Assembly (NCBI GenBank): GCA_036389295.1
Contig: DASVQB010000008.1
Span: 1-64,000, forward strand
DNA: 64,000 nt
Source: AC-37 sp036389295
Lineage (GTDB): Bacteria > Actinomycetota > Thermoleophilia > Solirubrobacterales > Thermoleophilaceae
Direction: 5' to 3'
In this document: positions 43,557 through 51,070 of the stretch, in pieces
How positions within the stretch are numbered: the first letter of the stretch is position 1
Layout: every line of letters begins with the position of its first letter
The notes under the pieces: generated by a model
What the model was told of the DNA's origin: nothing
What the model saw: only the letters and a program-made list of their open reading frames with translations
Databases searched by the model: none
Translations under genes and position numbers: made by a program

Positions 43557-45923
43557 TCAGAGCCAGCCGAGGAAGGCGTACTGGAGGCGCCGCGCCAGGT
43601 CGACGGCGGCGCGGCCGCCGCGTCCATGCGCGTCGTCGTCGCGGCCGGGGCCGCCGCCGTTGCCGCGACCCCCGTCGGCGGTCCCGCGGCCCGGCGCGAT
43701 GCCGGCCGGGCCGCCGCGCCCGGCCGCGCCGCCACCGGCCGGTCCCCTCGCCGCCGCACCGTTGCCTCTGCCCGAGCCACGCCCGCGTCCGGCGCCGCCG
43801 TTCGATCCGCGACCGGAGCCGGGTCCGGCGGCGCCGCCCCGTCCGCGTCCGTTGGCGCCGCCCCGTCCGTTGTCGCCCGGTCCCCGACCGCTGGCGCCTC
43901 GCGGGTGCCCGACGGCGGCCGCCTGCCCGTCACCGCCGGCGGCGTCCCGCGCGGAGTGCTTGACGCCCGTCCCCCGACCGGGGCCGCCCCGAGCCGGTCC
44001 CCGGCCGACGCTCCCTCGGGGACGCGTCCCGGCCACGCCGGCGCGGCTCGCCCGCAGGGCGGCGTCCGGCGGAGCGCCCGACCCGCTGCGGCTTGGCCGG
44101 TCGGCGCCCGGCCGCGCGGCCCCGAGCCCGTCGCGGCGGCTAGGTGAAGGCGGCCCCGGCTCGGACCCGAGCAGGGCGTCCTGCCGGCGGCGCAGGCACG
44201 GGTCGGTCAGCCTGACGAGGCCCGGCGGGAGCGCGCGCAGGCGCGACCGGATCCCAGGTGGGAGCGGGTGCGGCGCGGCCCCGCGCCCCGGGGGCCAGCG
44301 GATGCCGGCCGTGCAGGGGTTGGGGTCGCACGCCGGGCACGGGGGATCGACGCACTCGCCCTCGACGATCACCTGGGGCGGGTCGCAGCCGTCGGTCGTC
44401 GGGCAGACGAGCGGCCCGTCGCGCGGGCAGCACCTGTCGTCGACCAGGGCGTTCGGCGGCCCGCAGCCGGACTGCGGCCGGCAGACGAGCGGGCCGTCGC
44501 GCGGGCAGCACCTGCCGTCGACGAGGCGGTTCGGCGGGCCGCAGTCGGGCCGCGGCGTGCAGACCACCGGCCCGTCGCGCGGGCAGCACCTGCCGTCGAC
44601 CAAGTCGTTTGGCGGCCCACAGTCGGGCTGAGGCCGGCAGACGAGCGGGCCGTCGCGCGGGCAGCACCTGCCGTCGACGAGGCGGTTCGGCGGCCCGCAG
44701 TCGTCGGTCGTCGGGCAGACCAGCGGGCCGTCGCGCGGGCAGCACCTGCCGTCGACCAGGGCGTTCGGCGGGCCGCAGTCGTCGACGACCGGGTCGCAGC
44801 AGTCGATCGGCTCCTCCTCCTCGCACTCCCGGCCGTCGCGCACCGTGCCGTCCGGGCAGCGCTCGACGCAGCGGCCGCGATAGGGAACCGTCGGCGGATC
44901 GCAGGCGCGGTCGTCGTCGTCGATCAGATCCGGCGCGCCGCCCAGCACGAGCCCGGCGGGGGGCCGCAGGAGCTGCGCCTGGTCGAGGATCCCCGACGTG
45001 TCGTCGCGGTGGACCGCCGGCGCCAGCAGCCCGATCGCCGCGGCGGCGAGCAGCAGCGTGGCCAGCGCCGCGAGGACGACCGCCCCCCTTCGGGTCGAGC
45101 GCAGCGGTCGCCGCGGCGGCGGCTCGGCCGCACGGGCGAGCGCCTCCTTCAGGATGGCCGCCACCACCGCCCACGCGATCTTCGGGAGCGCCTCGTCGAG
45201 CGCCTCCTTCAGCCTTGCCGGCGACCCCTTCACGTCGCGGCAGTACGCGCAGGTCGCGAGGTGCTCCCGCACCGCGCTCGACGACAGCACCATCGGGTGC
45301 TCGGTCGCGAGCAGGTCGCGGACGATCTTGCAGTGCGGCCCGCTCGCCGGCAGGTTCGCGTGGATCGCCCGGCGCGCCTCGTCGGCGACCTCGCGGACGG
45401 TCGCCGACGAGACGTGCATCACGCCGGCGATCCGGTCGTAGACGAAGCCGCTCAGCGCGAGTGCCAGCACGCTGCGCTGCGGCTCCGGCAGCGCGTCGAA
45501 GCGCTCGGCGAGCCCGCCCGTCGCCGTCGCCTGCGCGCCGCCCGCGGCCGCGCCGCCCATGGCCGCCGCGTCGCGCGCCTCAGCCGCGGCCGCGGCGCCG
45601 CCCGCGGCCGCCGCGCGCCCGCCGGCCGGCTCGCCACCGGGCTCGCGCCCCTCGGCGGCCGCCCGCTCGAACAGCCACGTCTCGAGGTCGGACGGGGCCT
45701 CCCCCCTCCTCAGCTCACCGACGATCCGGTGCGTCGCGCGCTCGAAGAGCTGCTGCCCGTCGCGCGTCCCCGCCATCGCACAGCAGAACCGGAACAGGTC
45801 CTGACCGTGACGGGCGAAGATGGCCTCGAACGCGTCCTCGGCCCCTCGCGAAGCGAGCCGCGCGAGCGCCTGGCCCGGCAACTCGGGCGAGGCGCCACCT
45901 CCACGACCCTCCTGCGCGCTCAC
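43557..45923 (-). CDS. Membrane-anchored ECF-sigma-like protein with anti-sigma-like zinc motif and Cys-rich repeat stalk
   Basis: A 788-residue protein. Residues 25-100 resemble sigma-70 region 2 (RHGQDLFRFCCAMAG), an Ala-rich linker follows, and 140-195 matches region 4 (LPEPQRSVLALALSGFVYDRIA, last part VSSATVREV). Residues 215-235 contain HLATCAYCRD, the HxxxCxxC of anti-sigma zinc fingers. A helix at 281-304 spans the membrane. Outside lie five 26-residue repeats (382-511, each CGPPN..LVDGRCCPRDGPLVC-like) and one degenerate unit, then about 230 residues of Pro/Gly/Arg-rich sequence. Similar sigma-ZAS-TM fusions exist in some ECF groups; the Cys stalk is new to me. The GTG has a GGAGGA site; a promoter lies at 45957-45986. 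Confidence 0.75.
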   Translation of the reverse strand: MSAQEGRGGGASPELPGQALARLASRGAEDAFEAIFARHGQDLFRFCCAMAGTRDGQQLFERATHRIVGELRRGEAPSDLETWLFERAAAEGREPGGEPAGGRAAAAGGAAAAAEARDAAAMGGAAAGGAQATATGGLAERFDALPEPQRSVLALALSGFVYDRIAGVMHVSSATVREVADEARRAIHANLPASGPHCKIVRDLLATEHPMVLSSSAVREHLATCAYCRDVKGSPARLKEALDEALPKIAWAVVAAILKEALARAAEPPPRRPLRSTRRGAVVLAALATLLLAAAAIGLLAPAVHRDDTSGILDQAQLLRPPAGLVLGGAPDLIDDDDRACDPPTVPYRGRCVERCPDGTVRDGRECEEEEPIDCCDPVVDDCGPPNALVDGRCCPRDGPLVCPTTDDCGPPNRLVDGRCCPRDGPLVCRPQPDCGPPNDLVDGRCCPRDGPVVCTPRPDCGPPNRLVDGRCCPRDGPLVCRPQSGCGPPNALVDDRCCPRDGPLVCPTTDGCDPPQVIVEGECVDPPCPACDPNPCTAGIRWPPGRGAAPHPLPPGIRSRLRALPPGLVRLTDPCLRRRQDALLGSEPGPPSPSRRDGLGAARPGADRPSRSGSGAPPDAALRASRAGVAGTRPRGSVGRGPARGGPGRGTGVKHSARDAAGGDGQAAAVGHPRGASGRGPGDNGRGGANGRGRGGAAGPGSGRGSNGGAGRGRGSGRGNGAAARGPAGGGAAGRGGPAGIAPGRGTADGGRGNGGGPGRDDDAHGRGGRAAVDLARRLQYAFLGWL
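44391..44780 (-). repeat. Five 78-bp tandem repeats encoding the Cys-rich stalk
   Basis: Five in-frame units of 78 bases (26 residues) inside the sigma-like gene, each with four Cys in the pattern C-x12-CC-x7-C. They are near identical (for example RCCPRDGPLVC recurs in four). A degenerate sixth unit follows. The homogeneity indicates recent duplication or gene conversion. Confidence 0.88.
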
Positions 45924-45956
45924 GGCTGTCCTCCGACCACAGAGCCCCTGTGCGCG

Positions 45957-45986
45957 ACCCTAACCGGGCACGCATACGTGGCGCAA
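45957..45986 (-). promoter_or_regulatory. Promoter of the sigma-like gene
   Basis: On the minus strand TTGCGC (complement of 45981-45986) and TAGGGT (complement of 45957-45962) are 18 bases apart, fitting a -35/-10 pair. The start codon 45923 is about 27 nt beyond the expected transcription start, with a GGAGGA site between, so this mRNA is not leaderless. Confidence 0.6.
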
Positions 45987-46062
45987 TACCGCTTTTGGGG
46001 GACAACCCGGCCCCGGCTGGACCGCGCGGTGCGGGCGCCGCTCCGCCGGGCGGATCCCGCCG

Positions 46063-46452
46063 CTACACGGAGGGCGAGGTCCCGCCGCCGCCCTGGCGCA
46101 GGCGGGCCTCGTACAGCCGCTGGTCCTCGACGCAGCGCACGCTCTCGGGATGAGCCTCGAGCCGGGCCGCGGGGATCTCCTTGCCGCAGTCGACGCAGGT
46201 CCCGTAGCGGCCCTCCTCCAGCGCCTTGCGCGCCTCGGCGATCCGCCGCTCCTCCTCCTCGAGGATCACGTCGGTCGTCTCGTCGAGCTCCTGCTGGAAG
46301 GTCTCGCTGCCCTGGTCGGCGGGGTGCTGGTCGTAGTCGGCGAGCTCCTCGGAGCGGCCGTCCTCGCTATGGAGCGAGCGGCGGCGCTCCTCGACCTCGC
46401 GCATCCGCTCGTCGAGGCGCGCCTCGACCTGCTGTCTGTCGACGTCCGGCAA
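46063..46452 (-). CDS. DksA/TraR-type zinc-finger protein
   Basis: A 129-residue protein from TTG 46452, or 148 residues if GTG 46509 were used. The shorter start is preferred because TAGACT (complement of 46461-46466) is 8 nt upstream and the longer start would overlap degV. An N-terminal coiled coil (QQVEARLDERMREVEERRRS) leads to the DksA-like EEEERRIAEARKALEEGRYG and the zinc region CVDCGKEIPAARLEAHPESV then CVED. Three Cys of the C4 finger are present; the fourth position is Asp. It may bind RNA polymerase and act in the stringent response. The promoter region overlaps that of degV on the other strand. Confidence 0.82.
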   Translation of the reverse strand: MPDVDRQQVEARLDERMREVEERRRSLHSEDGRSEELADYDQHPADQGSETFQQELDETTDVILEEEERRIAEARKALEEGRYGTCVDCGKEIPAARLEAHPESVRCVEDQRLYEARLRQGGGGTSPSV

Positions 46453-46502
46453 GGTCCGCCAGTCTACGAGGTGGTCGAGGGTGCGTGTACGCTGCGCCGC
46501 CG

Positions 46503-47372
46503 ATGCCACGGGTCGCCGTCGTCTCGGACACCACCGGCTACCTCCCGCGGGAGATCGTCGAGGCCCACGACGTCCGGCTCGTCTCGCTCTACGTGAACTT
46601 CGGGGGCGAGCGGACCGAGCGCGAGGCCGACATAACGGACCTCGACGCCTTCTACGACGAGATGCGCTCGGCCGAGCGGCTCCCGACGACCTCCCAGCCG
46701 TCGGTCGGCGACTTCGTGTCGGTCTACGAGCCGCTCCTGGCCGAGGGCCGCGACGTGGTCTCGGTCCACCTCTCCGCCGGCCTGTCGGGCACGACCGAGG
46801 CCGCGCGCCAGGCCGCCGAGGCGCTCGAGCGCGAGGGCAGGGGCGGCGAGCGCGTCCGCGTGGTCGACTCCTCCACGGCCGCGGGCGGGCTCGGCCTGGT
46901 CACGCTCGCCGGGGCGCGCCGCGCCGCGAACGGGGGCGACGCCGACGCCGTCGTCGAGGCGATCCGCGGCGCCCGCCGGGAGCTGAAGATGTGGTTCGGG
47001 ATCGACACGCTCGAGTTCCTGAAGCGGAGCGGCCGCATCGGCGCCGCCAGCGCGTGGATCGGCTCGACGCTGAAGATCAAGCCGATCCTCTCGCTCGAAT
47101 CGGAGATCACGGCGGTCGAGCGGGTCCGGACCAGCGGCCGGATGTTCGAGCGGCTCGTCGACTACGCGCGCCAGCGCGAGGCGTCCGGCGCGAAGGCCTG
47201 GGTCACCCAGCACATCCAGTCGCCGGACCAGGAGGAGGACCTGCTCGACCGCTGCCGCGAGGTGTTCGGCCGCGGCCCGGTGTTCCACTCGGAGATCGGC
47301 CCCGTGCTCGGCGCCCACACGGGCCCCGGGCTGCTCGGAGTCGGCTCGATCCCCGAGGAGTTCCTGGCGTAG
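46503..47372 (+). CDS. DegV family fatty-acid-binding protein (FakB-like)
   Basis: A 289-residue DegV-fold protein. The start RVAVVSDTTGYLP carries the family's SDTT..L motif, SVHLSAGLSGTT and DSSTAAGG are further ligands and GPVLGAHTGPGLLGVG the last. DegV/FakB proteins bind a fatty acid in a deep pocket and present it to a kinase (FakA). ATG 46503 is 9 nt after TACGCT (46488-46493), without Shine-Dalgarno. No FakA kinase gene is nearby. Confidence 0.92.
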   Translation: MPRVAVVSDTTGYLPREIVEAHDVRLVSLYVNFGGERTEREADITDLDAFYDEMRSAERLPTTSQPSVGDFVSVYEPLLAEGRDVVSVHLSAGLSGTTEAARQAAEALEREGRGGERVRVVDSSTAAGGLGLVTLAGARRAANGGDADAVVEAIRGARRELKMWFGIDTLEFLKRSGRIGAASAWIGSTLKIKPILSLESEITAVERVRTSGRMFERLVDYARQREASGAKAWVTQHIQSPDQEEDLLDRCREVFGRGPVFHSEIGPVLGAHTGPGLLGVGSIPEEFLA

Positions 47373-47406
47373 GCCGGCCCGGCCGACCGGAGCCGCCGCG
47401 CGAGCC

Positions 47407-47625
47407 TCAGCCGCGGCGGCGCCGCAGGATCGCGGCCACGCCGCCGCCGATCACGAAGCCGGCGACGGCGGCGCCGATCACGACCTGCTGGCGATGGGCG
47501 GCGAGCTGGCGCCGCCAGTTCGTGAGCTCGGTGATCTTGCTCTGGAGGTCGTTGAGCGAGAACTCGAGCTCCTGCCGCGTGGCGACGACCGAGGCGCGGA
47601 TCTCCTCCGGGGTCCTGGTCGCCAT
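47407..47625 (-). CDS. DUF3618-type small membrane protein (72 aa)
   Basis: A 72-residue protein with an amphipathic N-terminal helix (EEIRASVVATRQELEFSLNDL), a hydrophobic segment at about 47-66 (VVIGAAVAGFVIGGGVAAIL) and a basic RRRRG end. This is the DUF3618 pattern of actinobacteria. It overlaps the upstream gene (TGATG) and is last in a four-gene operon. Confidence 0.85.
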   Translation of the reverse strand: MATRTPEEIRASVVATRQELEFSLNDLQSKITELTNWRRQLAAHRQQVVIGAAVAGFVIGGGVAAILRRRRG

Positions 47626-48044
47626 CAGCTGCGGGCCTCCTCGAGCGCCTCGAGCGTCTTCTGGGCCTCCTCGATCGCCAGCTCCGGCGTGGGCGGCGTC
47701 CCCCGCTTGAACAGCCGGACGCCGATCAGCGCGGCGATCAGCGTGAACAGCAGCAGCATCAGCGTGGTGATCCCGAAGCCGACCCACACCTTCAGGTCGA
47801 ACCACTCCACGAACCCCCAGGACAGCGAGTCGAGCAGGAAGATCAGCATCAGGAGCGCGAAGAACCCGGCCACCGAGAACGCGACGATCCCCTTCACGAT
47901 CCGGGAGACCTTCTGCTGGACCTCGGTGCGCGCCAGCTCGATCTCCTCGCGGACGAGGAGCTGCGCCTTCTGCGTGATCTCCGAGACGATCTCGCCGAGC
48001 TGCTTGTCGGCCGTCCCGGGCGGCCGGACGCCGTTGCCTGCCAT
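47625..48044 (-). CDS. Phage holin family / actinobacterial holin-X-like membrane protein
   Basis: A 139-residue protein with an N-terminal amphipathic helix (IVSEITQKAQLLVREEIELA), two transmembrane helices (about residues 52-73 and 85-112) and an acidic C-terminal helix. It fits the holin superfamily III-like family (often called phage holin or Holin-X) of actinobacteria, where a role as a general membrane-associated protein is more likely than lysis. Translational coupling with both neighbours (TGATG) places it in the small membrane operon. Confidence 0.83.
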   Translation of the reverse strand: MAGNGVRPPGTADKQLGEIVSEITQKAQLLVREEIELARTEVQQKVSRIVKGIVAFSVAGFFALLMLIFLLDSLSWGFVEWFDLKVWVGFGITTLMLLLFTLIAALIGVRLFKRGTPPTPELAIEEAQKTLEALEEARS

Positions 48045-48469
48045 CAGTCCACCTTCCTGAGCCGTCTGAGGAGCTTCGCGAGCACGAACGCGCCCGCGAA
48101 CGCGGCAAGGACCTGGAGCTCGGGCCGCCCGTCGCCCGAGTCGACGGGTGCGTAGGTGGGCTCGGGCTCGCCAGTCGTGGCGGTCGCGGCCGTGTCGGTC
48201 GCGCCCGGCGCCTCGACCGGCGCGTCGCCGGGCTCGGTCGCCGAGGCCGCCGCCTGCTCCTCCTCGCCGCCGCCGGCCTCGTCCACGGCGGTCGCCGCGG
48301 CGTCGCCGCCCGTCGCCTCCACGCCGCTCCCGAACCGGACCTCCTCGGACGCGGCGCCGGACATCGGGGTCGAGACCTCTACCGGCGCGCCCTCCCGCGT
48401 GTCGGCGACCTCCACCGCCGGACTCTCCCGCGTCTCCTCGCGGGCCTCGTCCCTGTCCTTCCTGGCCAT
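48044..48469 (-). CDS. Acidic protein with C-terminal membrane anchor
   Basis: A 141-residue protein, mostly acidic and disordered-looking (Glu/Ala/Pro/Thr-rich, many short PVE repeats), with one hydrophobic helix near the C-terminus (LQVLAAFAGAFVLAKLL) and a basic end RRLRKVD. The ATG at 48469 overlaps the previous TAA (TAATG). No family recognised. It would present an acidic tail on one face of the membrane; partners are the holin-like and DUF3618 proteins from the same operon. Confidence 0.65.
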   Translation of the reverse strand: MARKDRDEAREETRESPAVEVADTREGAPVEVSTPMSGAASEEVRFGSGVEATGGDAAATAVDEAGGGEEEQAAASATEPGDAPVEAPGATDTAATATTGEPEPTYAPVDSGDGRPELQVLAAFAGAFVLAKLLRRLRKVD

Positions 48470-48603
48470 TACTCCGGTGGATCCTCGTCGAACACCTTCA
48501 CCCAGATGAGCGTCGCGACCCGGTTCGCCACGATCGTCGTGAGCGCGCCGACTCCGGCGAGCAGGCCGCTCCACATCAGGCGCTTGGTGAGGTCGTTGCC
48601 CAT
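48469..48603 (-). CDS. 44-residue DUF4235-like membrane protein
   Basis: A 44-residue gene below most ORF length cut-offs. It reads from ATG 48601-48603 to TAA 48471-48469: a basic start (NDLTKRLMW), one hydrophobic helix (SGLLAGVGALTTIVANRVA), then WVKVFDEDPPE. The last part resembles the Trp and PP ending of DUF4235 proteins. The next gene starts within the stop (TAATG), which supports real translation. It is the first gene of the four-gene membrane operon. Confidence 0.65.
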   Translation of the reverse strand: MGNDLTKRLMWSGLLAGVGALTTIVANRVATLIWVKVFDEDPPE

Positions 48604-48616
48604 GGGGGCGACGTAT

Positions 48617-49252
48617 CTAACCAGAGACGGCGGAGAGCCCCGGGGCGGGGGTCTGCTCGAGCCCGCCGCAGATGGCCTCGACGACCAGCGACTTGGCCCG
48701 CTCGAACTCCTCCTCGCTGCCCGGCAGGATGTCGAAGATCCACCCCGAGAGCAGCTGCTCGATCGCTCCGTAGAAGCACATCGCGGCGAACTCGGCGGAG
48801 ATGTCGGACTTGAACGAGCCGTCGCGACGGGCCTTCTCGACGATCTCGGCGATCAGGCCGTAGGCCTCGGTGATCTTCGCCAGGTGCAGCCGGCCGAAGC
48901 TGTTCGCCGCGCGCGTGACCTCCACGATGATCACCTTCATCAGCTCCGGCTCGTGGCGGTAGGAGTCGATGATGAACGAGGCGACCGCGTACAGCTTGTC
49001 GCGGACCGGGACATCGTCGAGCGCGTCAATGGCGACGATCGCGTCGAGCATCACCTGCCAGCGCTCGGTGAAGAGCGTGTTGAGGATCTCCTCCTTGGAG
49101 TCGAAGTAGTGGTACACGAGCCCGTAGGCGACGCCGGCCTCGTCGGCCACGTCCGACACGCGGCAGTGGTGGAAGCCCTTGCGGGCGAACACGCGGATCG
49201 CCGCGTCGAGGATCAGTCGGCGCTTGTCGACGCCGTTCGCGCGCTGCGCCAT
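48617..49252 (-). CDS. TetR-family transcriptional regulator
   Basis: A 211-residue TetR regulator. The helix-turn-helix is at about residues 10-55 (LILDAAIRVFARKGFHHCRV, VADEAGVAYGLVYHYFDSKEEIL). The C-terminal ligand domain resembles FadR/AcrR-type fatty-acid or acyl-CoA regulators (weak). It starts inside the nitrilase stop (TGATG), so the two are cotranscribed, and a palindromic site upstream (50149-50169) may be its operator. Confidence 0.92.
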   Translation of the reverse strand: MAQRANGVDKRRLILDAAIRVFARKGFHHCRVSDVADEAGVAYGLVYHYFDSKEEILNTLFTERWQVMLDAIVAIDALDDVPVRDKLYAVASFIIDSYRHEPELMKVIIVEVTRAANSFGRLHLAKITEAYGLIAEIVEKARRDGSFKSDISAEFAAMCFYGAIEQLLSGWIFDILPGSEEEFERAKSLVVEAICGGLEQTPAPGLSAVSG

Positions 49253-50085
49253 CAGGCGTGCACCGCCTCGGGCCAGCGGTAGGCGTCCGGCATCCGGTTC
49301 GCGAGGCTCGGCAGCTGCTCGCGGACGTCGTCCTGGCGGGCGAGGTCGAGGTCGGCGGCCACGAAGCACGGCTCGTCGCCGGCCCGCGCGAGGATCCTGC
49401 CCCACGGGTCGGCGATCAGCGAGCAGCCGAAGCTCTCCTTGTCGCCCGGCGGGTGGGTCCCGCACTGGTCGGCCGCCACGACGAACGTCTGGTTCTCGAT
49501 CGCCCGCGCGCGGATCAGGACCTCCCAGTGCGCGCGCCCGGTGACCTTGGTGAACGCCGCCGGGAGCGCGATCGCGCGAGCGCCCCTCACGGCGAGGATC
49601 CGGTACAGCTCGGGGAAGCGGAGGTCGTAGCAGACGGTCAGCCCGAGCGGCACGCCGTCCGCCGCCTGCGACAGCACCACCTCGCTGCCGGGCTCCTCGG
49701 TGGCCGACTCGCGGTACTGGATGCCGCCGACCACCACGTCGAACATGTGGATCTTGCGGTAGACCGCCGCGATCTCGCCGTCGGGGCCGACGTGGACCGA
49801 GGTGTTCGAGAGCTTGTCCTGCCCGGGGCGGCGCTCGGCGATCGAGCCGGCCACGAGGTCGATGCCGAGCTCGCGCGCGACCGAGCGCGCCCACTCGATC
49901 GAGGGGCCGTCGAGCGGCTCGGCTCCCTCGCGCATCTGCTCGTCGGTGCCGAGCAGGTTGAACTTCTCCGGCAGTACGACGAGCGTGGCACGATCCGCCG
50001 CGGCGGCCCGCGTCAGCCTGTCGGCGATCGCGAGATTGCGCTCGGTGTCCTCCGTGGAGTTGAGCTGGACTGCGGCTGCGCGCAT
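49252..50085 (-). CDS. Nitrilase/carbon-nitrogen hydrolase (omega-amidase-like)
   Basis: A 277-residue C-N hydrolase with the complete Glu-Lys-Cys triad: Glu40 in VVLPEKFN, Lys111 in AVYRKIHMFD and Cys152 in TVCYDLRFPE. The motifs fit branch-10-like enzymes (Nit1/Nit2, deaminated glutathione or omega-amidase). It acts in the cytoplasm on a small amide. ATG 50085 is preceded by GGGAG. A TetR gene follows by one-base overlap and probably controls the unit. Confidence 0.9.
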   Translation of the reverse strand: MRAAAVQLNSTEDTERNLAIADRLTRAAAADRATLVVLPEKFNLLGTDEQMREGAEPLDGPSIEWARSVARELGIDLVAGSIAERRPGQDKLSNTSVHVGPDGEIAAVYRKIHMFDVVVGGIQYRESATEEPGSEVVLSQAADGVPLGLTVCYDLRFPELYRILAVRGARAIALPAAFTKVTGRAHWEVLIRARAIENQTFVVAADQCGTHPPGDKESFGCSLIADPWGRILARAGDEPCFVAADLDLARQDDVREQLPSLANRMPDAYRWPEAVHA

Positions 50086-50148
50086 CTCCCGCCTCCCGCC
50101 TCGGCGCGTCGGCACTCGGTCTCGACGGCCCCGCGCCCTGCCGGTTGG

Positions 50149-50169
50149 TTGACTGACCAGTCGGTCGAA
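50149..50169. promoter_or_regulatory. TetR-type operator candidate
   Basis: Within the 151-bp gap between divergent genes, TTGACTGACCAGTCGGTCGAA at 50149-50168/9 contains GACTG-N2-CAGTC and GACC-N4-GGTC palindromes. Such sites are typical TetR-family operators, and the adjacent TetR gene is the obvious candidate protein. Confidence 0.6.
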
Positions 50170-50236
50170 GTCTATCGGCGGTGCGACGGGAGCCGGGGGC
50201 GGCCCCCGCGGGCGCGGGCGCGGGTACGGTTCCCGC

Positions 50237-51070
50237 GTGGACGTCGTCCCGAGGCGCGGATCCGCCGTGCGGCTCGCAGGGGTGCCGCTTCCGCCCGACG
50301 GGATGCCGCGGCTGCGCGGGGCCCGGCCGCTCAAGCGCTGGCGCTACGTGGGGGCGTACTCGCCGGAGGTCATGGCGTGCGTCTGCGAGGTCGCGATCGG
50401 CCCGCTGCGGCAGAGCTTCTGGGCGGTCGCCGAGCCGGACCGGCCGATCGCGACGCGGACCTCGCTCGGCCGCGGCAGCGTCTCCCTCGACGGCTCGCGC
50501 GCGCGGGTTGAGGCGGACGGCGTCCGGATCGACCTGACGGCCGACGAGGACGGCGGCGTCGAGTCGGTCAACCCGCACGGCCGCGCCGGCTACGTGTGGA
50601 CCCGCAAGCAGGCGGGCATCCCGATCCGGGGGGAGATCGAGGTCGGCGGCCGCCGCCACGCGCTCGACTGCCTGGGCGCGATCGACGAGACGGCCGGCTA
50701 CCACGCCCGCCGCACCGCCTGGCGCTGGTGCGCCGGCGCCGGGCGCACCGACGACGGCGCGCGCGTGGGATGGAACCTGGTGACCGGCGTGAACGACCCG
50801 CCGAAGGGCTCCGAGCGCGCGATCTGGGTCGACGGCGACGAGTTCGAGCCCGGCCCGGTCGAGATCGCCGGCGACCTGTCCCGGGTCGGGTTCGCGGAGG
50901 GCGGCGAGCTGCGGTTCGACGCGTGGTCGGAGCGCGCCGAGCGGACCAACCTGCTGGTCGTGCGGAGCGCGTACCGCCAGCCGTTCGGTACGTTCACCGG
51001 CGAGCTGCCGGGCGGACTGCGCCTGGCCGAGGGCTGGGGAGTGATGGAGTGGCACGACGTGAGGTGGTGA
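50237..51070 (+). CDS. DUF2804 family protein
   Basis: A 277-residue protein matching DUF2804: RWRYVGAYSPEVMACVCEV, the middle CLGAIDETAGYHARRTAWRW and the late TFTGELPGGLRLAEGWGVME are its conserved stretches. Function is unknown; homologues are beta-rich. GTG 50237 lies 6 nt after TACGGT (50225-50230) with no Shine-Dalgarno. It overlaps the next gene by GTGA, starting a three-gene unit. Confidence 0.87.
   Translation: MDVVPRRGSAVRLAGVPLPPDGMPRLRGARPLKRWRYVGAYSPEVMACVCEVAIGPLRQSFWAVAEPDRPIATRTSLGRGSVSLDGSRARVEADGVRIDLTADEDGGVESVNPHGRAGYVWTRKQAGIPIRGEIEVGGRRHALDCLGAIDETAGYHARRTAWRWCAGAGRTDDGARVGWNLVTGVNDPPKGSERAIWVDGDEFEPGPVEIAGDLSRVGFAEGGELRFDAWSERAERTNLLVVRSAYRQPFGTFTGELPGGLRLAEGWGVMEWHDVRW

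Noticed and set aside
44391..44780. Regular repeats looking like a CRISPR array at first sight
   Set aside because: Period is 78 bases in frame, no unique spacers of constant length and no cas genes; they code for Cys-rich protein repeats.
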